From NCBI GenBank assembly GCA_013397075.1, contig VWZS01008810.1:1054001-1118000 (forward strand): a stretch of DNA of 64,000 bases, read 5' to 3'. Positions 34,930-48,200 of this stretch are shown here, piece by piece. Made by a program: the position numbers and the translations under genes. The first letter of the stretch is position 1, and every line of letters starts with the position of its first letter. Under the pieces are notes generated by a model. The model had not been told where the DNA came from. It saw nothing but the letters and a program-made list of their open reading frames with translations, and did no database searches. Origin of the DNA: Rhabdornis inornatus. Its lineage: Eukaryota; Chordata; Aves; Passeriformes; Rhabdornithidae.

Positions 34930-36455
34930 TCAGTCCTTGGAAAGGTTATGGGCTGTAGTCTCCTCAATGCCAATTCCAGCTCCATGAAGGACAAGAGGTG
35001 TTTGGGAACTCCCAAGATGGATTACCCAGGACCAAATAATGCCTGATCAATTAAGGTCACCTTTCATAAAGAGATGACTGACTTGGAGAATGAAAGAAGA
35101 GTAGAGATTGTTTTTTTCCTTGACTTTACTGAATCCTTCAGTGCTGACTTTCATAGCATCTTTGTAGCCAGAATTGAAAGATGTGGATGTGTTGGTTGGA
35201 CTATGGGGCTAGAGGATCACTGGCCCCAAAGTACAGCAGAAAATAAGCTGAGGACTGGTTATAAGTGCCATTCTTCAAGGTGCAATACTGGGGTCAGTAC
35301 TGATCAATGCCTTCATTAATGTCTGGGTGGTGGGATAAAATGCATCTTCATCAGCTTTGCTGACAAGACCTTGTTGTAACCAATATACTGCAGGCTGTAT
35401 ATACAACCAATATAATGCATGGCTGCCATTCAGATGGATCTTGAGAGGCTCAATAAATTTGTTAAGGTTTAAATGTATTAAAACCTTATGAAGTTCAACA
35501 AAGCAAAGAACAAGGTTCTGAAATAGGATAAACTCATGCAAAAGGGGCTGGGTTCTGATTGGGTAGAAAATGGCTTTGTAGAAAATGTTAAAAGCAGGTT
35601 TGGGCAGAGAAGGACAAGTCAAAAGATGTTTTTGCAGAAGTGGAGGACAGGTGCATACTGGACTGTATTAGCAAGAGGATAGCAAACAGGAATTGGGATC
35701 CTTCTTCTTTATTGTACCTGGAAGATCACACCTGAAGTACTCCGTCCAGTTTTGAAGGAGACAAAGACAAGATAAGAAAGAAACTGACATATGGGATGGG
35801 CCACCAGAATGGTTGAGGTCTGAAGAACATGCTGTATAAAATCCTGAGAGAAACGCATTTTTCCTAATAAAAGAAGACTAATGAGTGCCCTTGCCTTCCT
35901 AGTGAGTGATCTTTTGTAGAGAAGATGAAGCTAGACTCTCTGAGAGATTCAAAGTGACAGGAAGAGAACCAGTGGACATTGGTAACAGCAAGGGAAATGA
36001 CAGGTCTAGACCCTCAGGCTATGCCTGAGCTATGTTGCAGGTACTGCACTGTCTCCTGATGTCCCAGTTTATTAGTTGCTTCTTCAGGACGGGCTTCAGA
36101 CCTACCCTGTGAGTAAATTGGCCTCCCGTTTTCCCTTCTATTGATTCTTCTGTTGACCCTGGAAGAGACTCACTATCTTGAAACTGTTCTGCCTCTTGGG
36201 GCGCAGCCCTGCTCCTGCAGCTGTTAAGCAGGAAACTGCATTCAGACAGAAAGAAAAAACTCTCCCCAGTGAGGGTGGTGGTTTGATGGAACAGATTGCC
36301 AAATCAACTCATTGACTTTCCTTCCTTGGAACTCAAATGGACAAATCTTGCAACAACTAGATGCTGTTCAGACCTGGGCTTACCTTGGATGGGAGCTTGG
36401 ATCAGTTGATGTACAGAGGTCCTTTCCAGCCATGGTTGTTCTCTGACTCCTTGGT
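34930..36455 (+). mobile_element. CR1 LINE, long degenerate ORF2 and 3' region
   Basis: The copy opens in the RT finger region (AGGACAAGAGGTGTTTGGGA, GACCAAATAATGCCTGATCA). Frame 35074-35319 reads VFFLDFTESFSADFHSIFVA where CR1 has VYLDFSKAFDTVSHNIL, then a palm-like stretch and GTVLG-like sequence near 35285. CTTTGCTGACAAGACC (35355) is the degraded FADDT box, with AAG in place of a second acidic codon, so the catalytic site is lost. Later landmarks are ACCTTATGAAGTTCAACAAA, ATCACACCTGAAGTACTCCG, TGAGGGTGGTGGTTTGATGG and GAGGTCCTTTCCAGCCATGG. The terminal octamers are decayed (TTCTCTGACTCCTTGGTTCT). A segment at about 36006-36237 is foreign to CR1. Confidence 0.88.
36006..36237. other. Unidentified insert inside the CR1 copy
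   Basis: CR1 homology runs up to about 36005 (AAGGGAAATGACAGGT) and resumes near 36238 (TTCAGACAGAAAGAAAAAAC). The ~230 bases between do not fit CR1. They begin near a perfect 7-bp inverted repeat CTCAGGC-TAT-GCCTGAG (36013-36029). The family is unknown and target duplications are not evident. Confidence 0.5.
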
Positions 36456-36824
36456 TCTAAGAGGGCAAAGAGATCAACAAGAGTAGAACTAGTTCTCCTT
36501 TGATTTAGCACTGTTGTGCCTGTTCTTTAAAAATGTTTCAGATTCTAGAAGTGGAAGTATGTGTTTTTCTTTTGGTAGGCAGATTCAGTGAAGATCGGAG
36601 AAAATAATTTCCCACTGTAGAAGATCTGGGCTTAGGTGTTACAGATCAGTTTTTTTTACAGAAAGAGGCAATGTTTCTGGGTGGTAGTGAAAAGGGAAGT
36701 GCTGAAGCTAGTTTGGTGTACACAGGAAAAAATAGACTGGAAAGCAATACAGTAACGTCATTGTGAACCATAGTAAAAGGTCAAATAATCGTTAATTCTA
36801 CATGCTTTATTGCCCTTAAAAGTA
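36456..36824. other. Unique spacer
   Basis: Nothing recognised between the long CR1 copy and the old CR1 remnant. Confidence 0.5.
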
Positions 36825-36913
36825 CTGTGGGGAGCAGTCCTACACTGGCAGGGACAGACAAGATGACCAAATAGCCAGTCTTTTCCAGCTTCAGTTCCTG
36901 GGATTTTATGACT
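36825..36913 (+). mobile_element. Old CR1 3'-end remnant
   Basis: GGGGAGCAGTCCTACACTGG, CAGGGACAGACAAGATGACC, AATAGCCAGTCTTTTCCAGC and TTCAGTTCCTGGGATTTTAT follow the closing part of an old CR1 type (GGGAGCAGT, ACTGGCAGGG, AGATGACC, TTCCAGC, then TTCTATGA). Only this short 3' end remains. Confidence 0.65.
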
Positions 36914-38474
36914 TATATTCATCATGTGTTTGGTAGTAAAATATCCTCGTTTCCTCTTATATTTGTCTTAGCTTTTCCTTTGTTCCAATGAAGAAGAAAG
37001 AGGAAAATAAGAGTGAGCATTGCTATTAAAAATTGGTGCCAGTAAAATTAAAACAAGATCCCACTCTGAGTGTTGGGGATAACCCGGAGATGCAGGTGGA
37101 GAATCTGGTTTTGCTGGAGAGCCAAAAGAAAGACTCAGACACTGGGCAGATAGCTGGAAAAGTCTGTTAGTGCAGCTGTGAGCTGTGGGAAGACAGAGCC
37201 TGTAAAGGACAAACAGCTGTTAGAGTCAGACAGGAAAACCTCTGAAAAAAGAAGGATAAGGGAGGAGGACAAGTAGTTTGATCGTGGATGGGTAAAAGGC
37301 CAGAATAAGAGGTTTGTGTCAGATTAGAACCTGACTGTAATATTGTACAAACCTCTCTTTAGGACAGAAGAGGCAAAAGTCAGCAGCAGTCATCTTGGTA
37401 AGTTCAGAGGAGCAAAGGAAGACATTGTTTTCTTTCTACCTTATCAAGACTGCCCCCTAATATCCTGTCATATCATGACTCTGTCCTGTGAGTGGTCCAA
37501 CAAGAAGAAATACCAAAACTTACCCTGCTATTGAATGACTTTTTAGTTGCCTGGGCCAGCTGCTTAGGGGGCAATTAGTTTTAAGGTCACTACCTGGTTT
37601 CTTATTATGTCAGCAATAAAAGGAGTACACTTGTAAGTCTAGATGAAATTTTCTGGAGCAGAGGCTGTTTTATCAGTCATTTGAGATGGAAAATTCTTTT
37701 TCTTGAGTAGACTTCATGTGTCAGCCACAGAAGGTAGTGTAAGGACTGGTTGTAACTTCTCAGGACTTAGCATTTGAAAATTATATAAAATGAGTCAAAC
37801 GAACTCATGAAAGCAGTTTAGATTTTATTTCTACCTTCCCAGTGAGGAATGAATGTTAAATATAATCCTCAGATGAATTAGTTGCTCTCTCCCATGCTGC
37901 CTTTGTTCTAGCACGAATACTTTAAATCCTAATGCATTTGGTGAGAATCTGGTTCCCTGCTTTGTTTTCAGGAGTGGCAATGCTGTTTTTAACTAGAATG
38001 TGGAGACTGAAATACCAATTTTTTAAACTATAAATGCCAAAAAAAGGTGTGATTTCTTTTTGTTTTAATAAAAGGATTTTTTATTTTCACAGAAGAAATT
38101 ACTACTAGTAAACATTCCTACATAGAAATTAGTAGAAATTACAGTTTTATGTGGGATAGGTTTTCCCTTTTTTCCCTTTCCCTCTCTGGTCTTGGGATTT
38201 ATTAAGTGGTTTTGAGTTGCTGAACTGAACTGACAATTTCAAAGGTTTCAGAATTACTTCAAGGCTCAACTCCCATTGACTTTTGGTGGGAGTTGCATTC
38301 CCATCCTACTCTCTGTTCTTTTGTTAAAAAAAAAAAAGCCTTTAGTTTTGTCCCAGATGACCACTACTATTTCTCCAACAGCCTAGAGACATTGCTCTGC
38401 CTTTTAGAAGTTACTGTGTAATGTGTGGACCTTGTAATGTGTAAAGGCCCATGATTTTAGTTCTAGAAGATTGG

Positions 38475-38569
<95 letters not shown>

Positions 38570-41500
38570 CAGAGGGTCTGGAACAAGATTAAGGAGAGAA
38601 AGCACACACATAGCTTTTTAGACTGTGTGAACAACATCTTTTAAGCATCTTTTGACTTGCTCATGCATTGACCCTTTTCAGGCATTTTGTTGCAAGCAAG
38701 AATATTTACTTGGGAGTAGGCATCACGAGAAACTCTGGAGCCCTTCCAAAATGAGAGCTCCATCATATGGGCTGAGCCAACCCTGTCTGGGTCTGAACTG
38801 GGGAATCACAGCACTGTGGGCTCCTGTACCCCTGGTGGTGCATTGCTGCTGGGATCCTGCACTTTTCAGAGCATGGTCAAAGAAATGCCTACCCATGGGG
38901 ATGAAAATCACATTTCACAGGAGATGGTGTATTTAAGTACATAAGTGAGGTGTGGATTCAGCATGTTCAGAGTTGGCTGAGATATTCTAAACTGTCTCCT
39001 TGATGGTGGAATTTAGGGTTTGCCCTGGGAGATATTTCTGGTCAAAGAGTGCAGTTTTCTTTTCAGCCTGTGTAAATATTCCAGAAGATGAGTAAGACCC
39101 CAGTGCCCTCTGCAGTAAATATTACTATGCTTGCTCATGTTTAGAAACTCAGGTGATTCACTGGCTGGCTTTATTCTGGTAAATAAATTGGGGAAAACCC
39201 CAGAAGCTCAAGGGGACAAGGCTGTCATCAGATCATGGTGCACTCTTCCTCCAGAAAACAAGACATTCTCATCCCTGCTGCCTACTGGAACTGGTCTTTG
39301 ACTCACAGTATTCCACAAACCATACTTGAGCCTTGGTTGAAAAAGTACTGGCATGAGTGAAAATGGTGTTAATGGGCTCAATGTTAACGTGGAGCTATGC
39401 AACATGGAGAATCGGGTGCTTGGGCTCAGCCTTGTACCCTGAGATCATCTGCCTCAAAACCTTAGGGATACCCCTTGGAATTACCAACATTACACTTAAA
39501 ATAGGATTTTATACAATAGTTATTTGAATGAGCTTAAGATAAAAGAAAAGGGGGAAAAAAAGCATTTATTTCACAAAAAGAAGAACTGGAATCAATTGCC
39601 TTTCAATAAAAAATACACAAGGGGCTAAAAATTCCAAGAATTAGTTTAAAATTAGAAAATCACCTGGGCTCACATTTAAAATATTGGAAAACCTTCAGCA
39701 AAATGTCATTTAGATGAAAAACTTGTAAATGTGATATTCTCATAGTGGACTACACTGTGTAGAATTTTTGTCATCACAAGTATTTTGTCTTTGTGTATAG
39801 AAGGCTCTCTTTTTGTGTAGATTTCATCTAAGATTGCTAGTAGGTGAACTTTTTTTATAGAAAACTGGAAAAATCCCAAAGTTGTATCTATTTCCAAGGG
39901 AAACAGCTTGCAATCACATTCTTTCACAGAGTGATTTTTATATGTTTCTGTTGCTGTTGTTGCCTTTCTGGCACAGCAGTAGGGCGAGAACTGTACTCAA
40001 TTATGGAAGAGTGAAATCAATATTATGAAATGGAAAGGCATATACCATATGTGTGGTTAAAGAAGAAAAAATATTTGTGAAAACATACATTCTTAGAGTT
40101 ATCTAATAATTTAGTCAAAAACCAATGTAGTTGATAAAAAAATAGGACTCCTATTTATTTACTGATGTGTTTAAAGTTGCTCTAATACCAGTGTTTTTGA
40201 GAAAAAATGAAGAAGTTGTGGATAAAACTTGCCCAAATAGTATGCAGCAAAGAACCACCAAGGATCCTGATGACACACTAAGGACTTTGTTACTGGTGGT
40301 ATTTCTATGAGTTTATGTTGATAGAAAACAGTTTGCTAGTCCCTTGCACAAACTACCTGAATTCTGAAATTCTAGAAGCAGAGCTTTTGAAAACGGGAAA
40401 TCTATTGAAAGCTTTTGAAATAAGAAAAAGAAAATTAATTCTCCAAATACAAATCAAAGTGAAGGTTGCATGTGGCCTGCTTTTACTAAAGAAGGTGTTC
40501 CTGTTGTGCAACCAAATGAGTCTGTACGGAGCATCAATGTTTATCAGTGATGTGATAGTACTTATCAAAATCATAACAATAATTTTATTTTCTGTGCTTG
40601 GATTTTGTGACCCATGAGTGCCAGTAAATTTTCCATCTGTTTGGAAACTATTAACAGCATTTCTCTCTTTAGCTAGTAAGACACCACCCTATGATTTATT
40701 GTAGATGAAAAATAAAGGAGTTAGAGAATCTAAGGATGTAAACCCTTCGGAACAATCTAGTTCAGTGAAATTGTTATTAGGGTAATTTGGGGTCAGCAGT
40801 CTGTCTGGGGAAGAGTTACATTTCTTTGCTTCACCTCACAGCCTCCTCATTCTAGTATTTGTAAGCCTTGCTATTGTAAAAGGCTGATTATAGTAGTAAT
40901 TCCAAGAGATGATTTTCAGTAATCTTTACTGAGGTACCATAAAACCAAAGCATCTTGTAAGCATCTTCTGACACAGAACCAGACTCCAGAACCTCTTATT
41001 TCAAAATCCAGAAAGGGAAAATCTGTATATTTGTCCGTAGTTTTTCTCCTGTTTTCTTCACAGACTACTGAGTGTGTTTGAAAGGGCATTCGAGCACTAG
41101 TTGCAAATGCACCCACAAAATTGAAATAATTAAAGGCAAATCCATGTGTGATCTTAATTATTTGCTGCTGTATATGGTCAAAATGGTTGTATGTACTAAA
41201 GTCTTTTGAAATTTCTTTGTCTTACTAACTTGGGAAAGAGCCAAATGGAATTTTGTCTGTGTCCTAAGTCTAGTCACTGTTATGGTCTATATTTATGCTT
41301 GTATTTGGTGAATGCATTTCAAATATATTTTAAACAAGTACAGGATTGATTCAGGGGAAAGGATATGATGAAAATTTGTAACAAAGTATGAATAAAACAC
41401 TTACAAGTTCCAATGACTGTTTTTTTCCCTTACACTACATTGTTCCTTGTGCTTTTTTTTCCCTTCTTCATATTTACAGAGGATTTTGTTCCTGTCTCGC

Positions 41501-44500
41501 TTCAGAGGGAAGAATAGAAAGGTTTTTTGTATTGCCAAAAAAAGTGTCTTGGAAATTAAGGGCCCACATTTTGAAGTGCAAAAGTCCCATAAAAATGTGT
41601 AGAAAACAGAGAACTGTGAATTAAGCCTCATATTTTGTTGATAAGCTGTTACCTTTTCTCCTCTTACAAATACTAGTCATCTAAATACTTCTTAACAAGG
41701 GACTCGGAATTTTGATTTCTTAACAGAGGTGAGAGCTTGAGAGCCCCCTAGACTGGCACTTTCGTTGTCAGATGAGTGTGTATCTTAAAAAAATCTTATG
41801 TGCTGGTCTCCCAGATCAGGGATTAGTGGGATGTTAGCAAGTTTGTGTCTCTGTGAACAGAGGGAGGGTGCTTACACACAATGCTTCTGACCTTCAACAG
41901 ATTCTTCAATGTAAAACCCACTTTTTGCTTGCAGCAAATACACATCTCCTCATTAATGACATCTAGTACAATAAAATCACCATAGTGGGCATGTTTCTTT
42001 CTGAATGAGGAGTAAAGAGATAAGTTTTGATAGGTTCCAAAACAAGGTTAGACTTTGCAAAAGTATAAAAATAAAGGAGACACCAGAGTTGGGTTTTAAC
42101 TTAATATGACCTTCTAATCATTTAAAGTGAAGTCATGGAGTGTAAGTATGCCAGTGAAACTGTAATGCTCACTATTTATAGCCAAGTTGTTCAACCTAGC
42201 TTGAATTATGTAATAAAGTTCCATTTATCTCATTATATTAGTTAACAATAGAGAGTATTTTCCAAAGCATACTGGCAATAAATGCAGCTTAATATTCCTT
42301 AAGCAAATTATGGGATTCCCTCTTCAAACATCCTGATCTATGAAGAGAATTAGAGAGAGAATATTGTTCTTGATGCCTGCCTTTCTCAGTTTTTGAAATG
42401 CAAGCGTTGGTAGAATGGTAAGGAGAATTTAGGTCATAAAGGCTGTTGTTGACTTTGATACTTTGGTTCCGTGTTTACAGAATAATTATTTAGGAAAAGG
42501 CAAAAGACCAAATTCAAAGTGCAGTATTTCTAAAAAAAAAGAAAAATAATTGCAAAATATAACTTCTATCTTTTATAATTTTTTAGTTAGGAATAAGGTT
42601 TTTGTGGCTCAGTTGTTATTGTCTGTGTTAGATGCCACAGATGTGGCGATAACTGAGCATTTGATTTTAGTCCAAATGCAGGCCAAGTACAGAAGAAACA
42701 GTAACAGTGCAACAAGACTGATGGGAGAGTGATGAAGGAAAAATTTAGCAACATCATGGTTTAGAATGTTTAAAAGCAGGCTTTAAAATACTTTACTTTC
42801 ATGAATGCCTAATATGCTTAAAGAGTTTGACTGTGAAGACCTGGGAAAAAATAATGAGACTGTTACAAGACTTCACAGGGATTCTGTTTGGAGAGGAAGA
42901 AGTATGTGTTTGAAGAGGGCTTTTAAAGACTATTTTTATGACTAAGAGCAGTAAGCAGTTTTAATGGCAGTCAAAACCTTTGGCTGCAGAATAACAAGCC
43001 AAATCACTTCTTGGTAGAAACCCAAGGGAGGGAAATGGTGGAATAGGAAAATGTCATGAAGTGCCTTTTCCAGATTCTTGTAAGTAATTTTCTCTGTGGG
43101 ATATTTTGAAGAAACACACATTTGCTGATATTAAGGCTACCTTTCCCTTCATTTATATAAGTTCCCACAGTTTCTGGGCAGAGGAGCAACCTTGCTTCTA
43201 TAAGGGTTCCATCCTCATGGTCCAACTCACTGTTTCACTGTGGCATTTGTGCCCTCTGCCAGGAGCTTCTTTCTAGACCCATATGTGACTATCTAACTGT
43301 TTGCTGAGGCTTTCTCAAATCCTAAATATGGGCAGGTTGTGTGCCTCTAAAGGTTACCCATTGCAGGGCTTGCGATCTTTACAGAACAGATTCTTCTCAT
43401 GTGTGTAACCAAGGGGGTGATTTTGCTGTAGTCTCCTGAGTTGTACATGGAAGAAAGAGGGAGATCTATGGTATATACTGGATGACTCCTTCACTTCTCA
43501 TTCAGATCTATTTTTCTAAGATTCCAATGTTACTAAAACATGGGTGGGAAGCATCAAAGGCAGCAGGGATGAAATGAGTTCTGCTCTTCATTGAGAATTT
43601 ATGTGGGCTTTGAAAAATATTTAGGTACACTTCAGTGAAGTCTTTGTATTGGCAATGCTGCAAGCATTCTTTGTTGGAGGAAACTAAGAGCTGCTGGGAG
43701 TTCTAGCATGAGAATTGCATAATCATCACAAATCCAGATTCCACAAAGTGATACAAGTATGCAAGAACATAGTTTGATAGTTCAACAGACCAAAATTGAA
43801 AATGCTAAACAAGTTCACCTACTACAGATGTGACTGTCAGGTGAAGAATATTTTCAAACCAAGTATTAGACACTGGGAATTCCCAGTGCCAAATTGACAT
43901 AACACTTAACAGGTTCATGTCCCAGAGTAGTGCAGAATAAGCAGAAGAATGAAACCACATAGAGAAACCTCAAAGTGACCTCCAAAACAATTGCTGTCGG
44001 TCTGAAATTACATCTTACTCCTGTAGTTTATTCCAATTCGATGTTATTTTGCTCTAGGCTCCTTTACATGGTACATTTACTTGTGGCTATTGTGCAATCA
44101 CATTTTTGTAGTTTTCTCTACATTTGCATTTATTTCTCCGTTTTATGGCTCATTAACCCCTTTAGGCAAGACCATATTTGTGGTCAGTAGTTTCTCTTTG
44201 CTGTATTCTCTCTCAATCCACTTCTGAGCTTCCATTATTCATGACAAAATATATAATGGATAATTTCCTCTGGATGAATGGGAAAAAAATTAATATGACG
44301 CCTATTTCTTCAGGTGTCAATTGTAAATACACTACAAAACTTCTTGGACAGAATAGGTAAAACTATGTAACAATCAGTGTGCATTCAATTGACTATGCTA
44401 TTTTTAGGTGCTATAAATGTTCAATTTTTCTAGAACAAAGAACAAGTTAAAGAACAGTGTTCCATCACCAAACTTTGCATGAACTATTGACTTAATTTTC

Positions 44501-45226
44501 TGTCTTTGGGGATAAGTAGAAAAATTATTATTTAGAAGTGAAGGGTAACAGAATTTCAAAGGGAATCAAGTGCCTAAAATATCCTTGTGATTGGTTTCCA
44601 TTGGTAAACTATGATTAAAGCTGGGCAGAATATATGAAAATTAAGTATTGATTTGAGCCAAAACTTTGGATCCAAAGAGTTCAAACTGAATTATTCTGAA
44701 ATTAAAACCAGAGTAAACTTTACCCCATCTCTTCAGAAAGGATGAAATCCAGAAAGTCAACTCTCCCACACATGAAAATTCCATAAGTGGATTTTACTGT
44801 TTGAATCCTAATCCATCACAGAAAAAAATGATGCAAGACATTAAAATGATGTAATGTGGTGTATGTGTTGCCTAAAATTTGCACATGAGTATCAGCAGAC
44901 TTGATTTAGTTACAGGAGAGTCTTAAAAAAAGGTCATAGTCGCACTCATTTCCTGTATTTGAGGATGCTGTATTAATATTCAGCATCCTGGCTTTTAGCA
45001 GTCTGTGCCATGAACATTTATGAAATCTTTAAATTGCAAGTTTCAGCCTTTTATCTTTTTGTCATGGAAATTCATGGATTTTTGTTTTTAGAGAAGGGAT
45101 ATATAATGTTTCCCTTTCTTTGCATCTAAATATTGTTAGAATTAATATATATTTATTTGTTCAGCCTTTATTATTTCAAAATACAGTCATTGAGTATTCA
45201 GTCATGATATTGTAGGGATAATCACT
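36914..45226. other. Unique AT-rich non-coding DNA, 8.3 kb
   Basis: No exon or interspersed repeat was supported. A purine-rich patch lies at 37200-37275, and the (GTT)32 microsatellite at 38474-38569 is the only clear repeat. A 94-codon plus frame at 38652-38936 and a 100-codon plus frame at 40315-40617 have no recognised domain. Confidence 0.5.
38474..38569. repeat. (GTT)32 microsatellite
   Basis: Thirty-two uninterrupted GTT units, preceded by TTG. The minus strand reads AAC repeats, which translate as poly-asparagine in one frame; that frame is not a gene. Confidence 0.98.
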
Positions 45227-45250
45227 TGCACCTGTACAGGTGCATATAAA
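45227..45250 (+). promoter_or_regulatory. 18-bp palindrome abutting TATAAA (candidate site)
   Basis: TGCACCTGTACAGGTGCA (45227-45244) equals its own reverse complement and carries two opposed CACCTG/CAGGTG E-boxes of the type bound by ZEB and Snail factors. TATAAA follows directly at 45245-45250. An AATAAA lies near 45576 downstream. Function is inferred from motifs only, and one or so palindromes of this length are expected by chance in 64 kb. Confidence 0.3.
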
Positions 45251-48200
45251 TGAGATACACTGCATCCAATCTTCTGCACCATGTTTTTTGTGACTTCAGA
45301 GAGGCAACCCTAATTTACACTGCCTGCACAACTGCACATTCACAGCCTGCATGCTCTCATTCTGTGAAATCCAAGTAGTTCATCAAGAGAACTACATCAA
45401 TTCTGGACTGTGAGGATGGACATTTTTAGGTGAACACCCTTTGCAAACACAAAGGATTGACTGTATGCTGTTGCAGATTGGTGTATCTGCAAGCGCATTA
45501 CACCTAGCACATGTTATAAAGATCTGGTCCAGTAGATTTTATGACTTGTTGACTGAATGGATGAAATTTCTGTAATAAAATTAAAGACTCTTTTGGATGT
45601 GTGGTTGTCTTTATAATCTGTTTTTATTTCCATTGTCTCTGTTGCCATTGAACCCTTTTGACATCAGAATAAGAGGATAAAACAAACCAGCAGTTTAGCA
45701 CACACTGAAATGGAAAATACAAAAAGGCTTAACAAACACACTGCGTAACTGACAACATCTGGAACAGCTTCATAGCCAAGTGCCTTGAAACCACCTCTTA
45801 AATACAGTTCTCAGTAATCAAATCTAAAAACATGCTAATTCAGGAAGCTCCAAGATGTTGCATCAATTACATCTTTTGAAATAACTTCCTTTCCCTCATC
45901 AACTGAAGATACTGCCCCCATTTATTTTGCTGCATATTTAAGACTACTACTTTGTGTCAGTCTGCTGGATAACTTACTGATGAAACAGTATAAAATAAGG
46001 TAGCTAGCTAAATTGATGCATTGTAATTTGAAAATCACTCAGTCATTCCTTAAAATATAGAGATCATCACGTAATTAAAGAACAAAGAGATTTTTACATT
46101 TGAAACAACCAAAAAAAAAATCACAGAAATAAAATCTGTCATTTGAAAAAAAAATCTAGCAGTATTAGGCAAGAAATTTGAGTTGTTGGCCCTTTCCAGA
46201 GTACTATCAAAAGCAAAAAGGGCTCATAATCAAGACGACAGAGGTCCAGCTGGCTTTGGGTCAGTATCTGTGAGCTGTACCCAATAGCACCTATAATTTA
46301 CCCTGCTCTCATGCCATACTCCATCAGACAGAGTGGGCAGAGACCCTGGGCTCATGTCTGCCTGCATGGCCCTCTGTGAGGCAGCACGAACATGCAACTG
46401 TCCCACAGGCATTCACTGCCTAGTTCAGCATTTCACCAGTACCCAAACAGAGACACACACACATCAATTGTATCATCTGGAACAGTAGTTCACTTTAACT
46501 TGAACTGCTGGCCAGTTGCTGGAGGTGAGGACCTAAATATGAGGGAAAAGCCGTTTGAAGAAGAGACATGACTAATGGAAGAGTGGAACACAGGAGTAAG
46601 GCCAAAATGAACGAAAAAATAATTTCCGTGTTACGTTTCCATGTTAAATTTCTAAGACTATTGATTTATGTAACATTTGCGTTTCCCTGTGGTATCTTAG
46701 ACATTCAAATGACAGTGGCTGATACTATATGGGACCCATAGGAGAGATGTACCCTTTTCCTGCTGAAGCTGGGATAAACTGAGGAGCTCAGATAGCACTA
46801 GAGACCTGAGAGTGAACTACATAATTTATCTTTCAATGGGCACAAAAAAATCCTACCATCTGCCTTTGAGAAAGATTTCACACAAAAGACTCTATGAGGT
46901 CTGTGTACAACACCACTCTGCAATATCCTGGAATAACAAAAAATACTCAGTATAGCAAGGGTGTTACAGGCATGATGGCACTTAGATTTTCTATATACCG
47001 TGAAATAATGTGCTGCATTGTGGCAGTACTGTAACTTCCATGAGCAGACAGCAGTTCAGTGTTCCTAGCTGTCTAGCAGGGATCCTAGTGGTCTGAAAAC
47101 TGAAGTTCTTTGGGAAAAATAATGAAGTTTATGATATTTCTACTTTAGCCATTTCAGTGACAAACTGTGCCAGTTCAGGTAGATTTTGTGGAAGGCAATG
47201 GCATAATTGTGAGACCTCAAGGTCCTTAAGAGGATAAGAAAACAACAAACACTTCCTCCTTGCAGTAGCACTCTGAACTATGATCATTGGTAACCACAGA
47301 AGCTTTACTTCTCTTTGGTTTTCTTTTTACTCATTTCACAATTTCTTATGCTTCTGGCAGCTGTTTATTGCATTTGGCTCACTGGTTGTTCATCACCCTG
47401 TGCTCATTTGGCCATTACTGCTTTAACTCATGAATGGTAAGTTTGGAGGAGTTCCTGAACTTGGCATTCTTGAGAGCCTTATGCTCTTTCTTTCTGGCAT
47501 GTGAGGCAAACCCATTTATGTGGCCTGGTTGATGGACTCATTTCTTTGAGGACTGGCAAGGGTGCATTTCTCTGATTTCTTTTGTTCTGGAGATAGAAGA
47601 GAGAAGAGGAAAGAGCAGCACAAGGAGTAATAAACACTTACATAGTCAAGACAAATAGGATGCGTCCTGTACGATGTACACCAGACTCTTGCTCAGCTCA
47701 CCAAGGCATGTCTCGAGGAACACTTGCAGCTGCTGCTGTTGGCTCAACTGGACAGCAGCTTCTGTGTTCTGACAAAGACATGCACATAATTATGGAAAAT
47801 AAGTACATCAGACCTTCAGAATTTCTTTCTGGACAGACACAGGAACTTAACATAGCTATACTGGGTCTGTAATTTTGCAAATATTATTTATTTCAGATGC
47901 CTGTCCCAAGGTGTATATACAGAACTAAATTCATTATTCTTTAGCTCCCTTGAAGTATTTAGTACAGTGAAAATCAACTATTCAGGTATTTATCAGTGGC
48001 GGACTCCCTGTTTTTAATTCTGTTTTTTGCCAAAACACTAACAGTTAAGCCGTCCTGTTACTGGTCAACTACTTAATAATGCACTCCTGTGACTGAGAGT
48101 ATTAAACATATCTACTGAGTGAAAATAATTTTTTTAAAAAGATCTCAGAGCTGTGAAAATGATCACCCATAGAAGTCAGTGGATCTGACATGAGGCTGAA

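Noticed and set aside
38411..38611. Frame encoding a long poly-asparagine protein
   Set aside because: It is only the translation of the (GTT)32 microsatellite.
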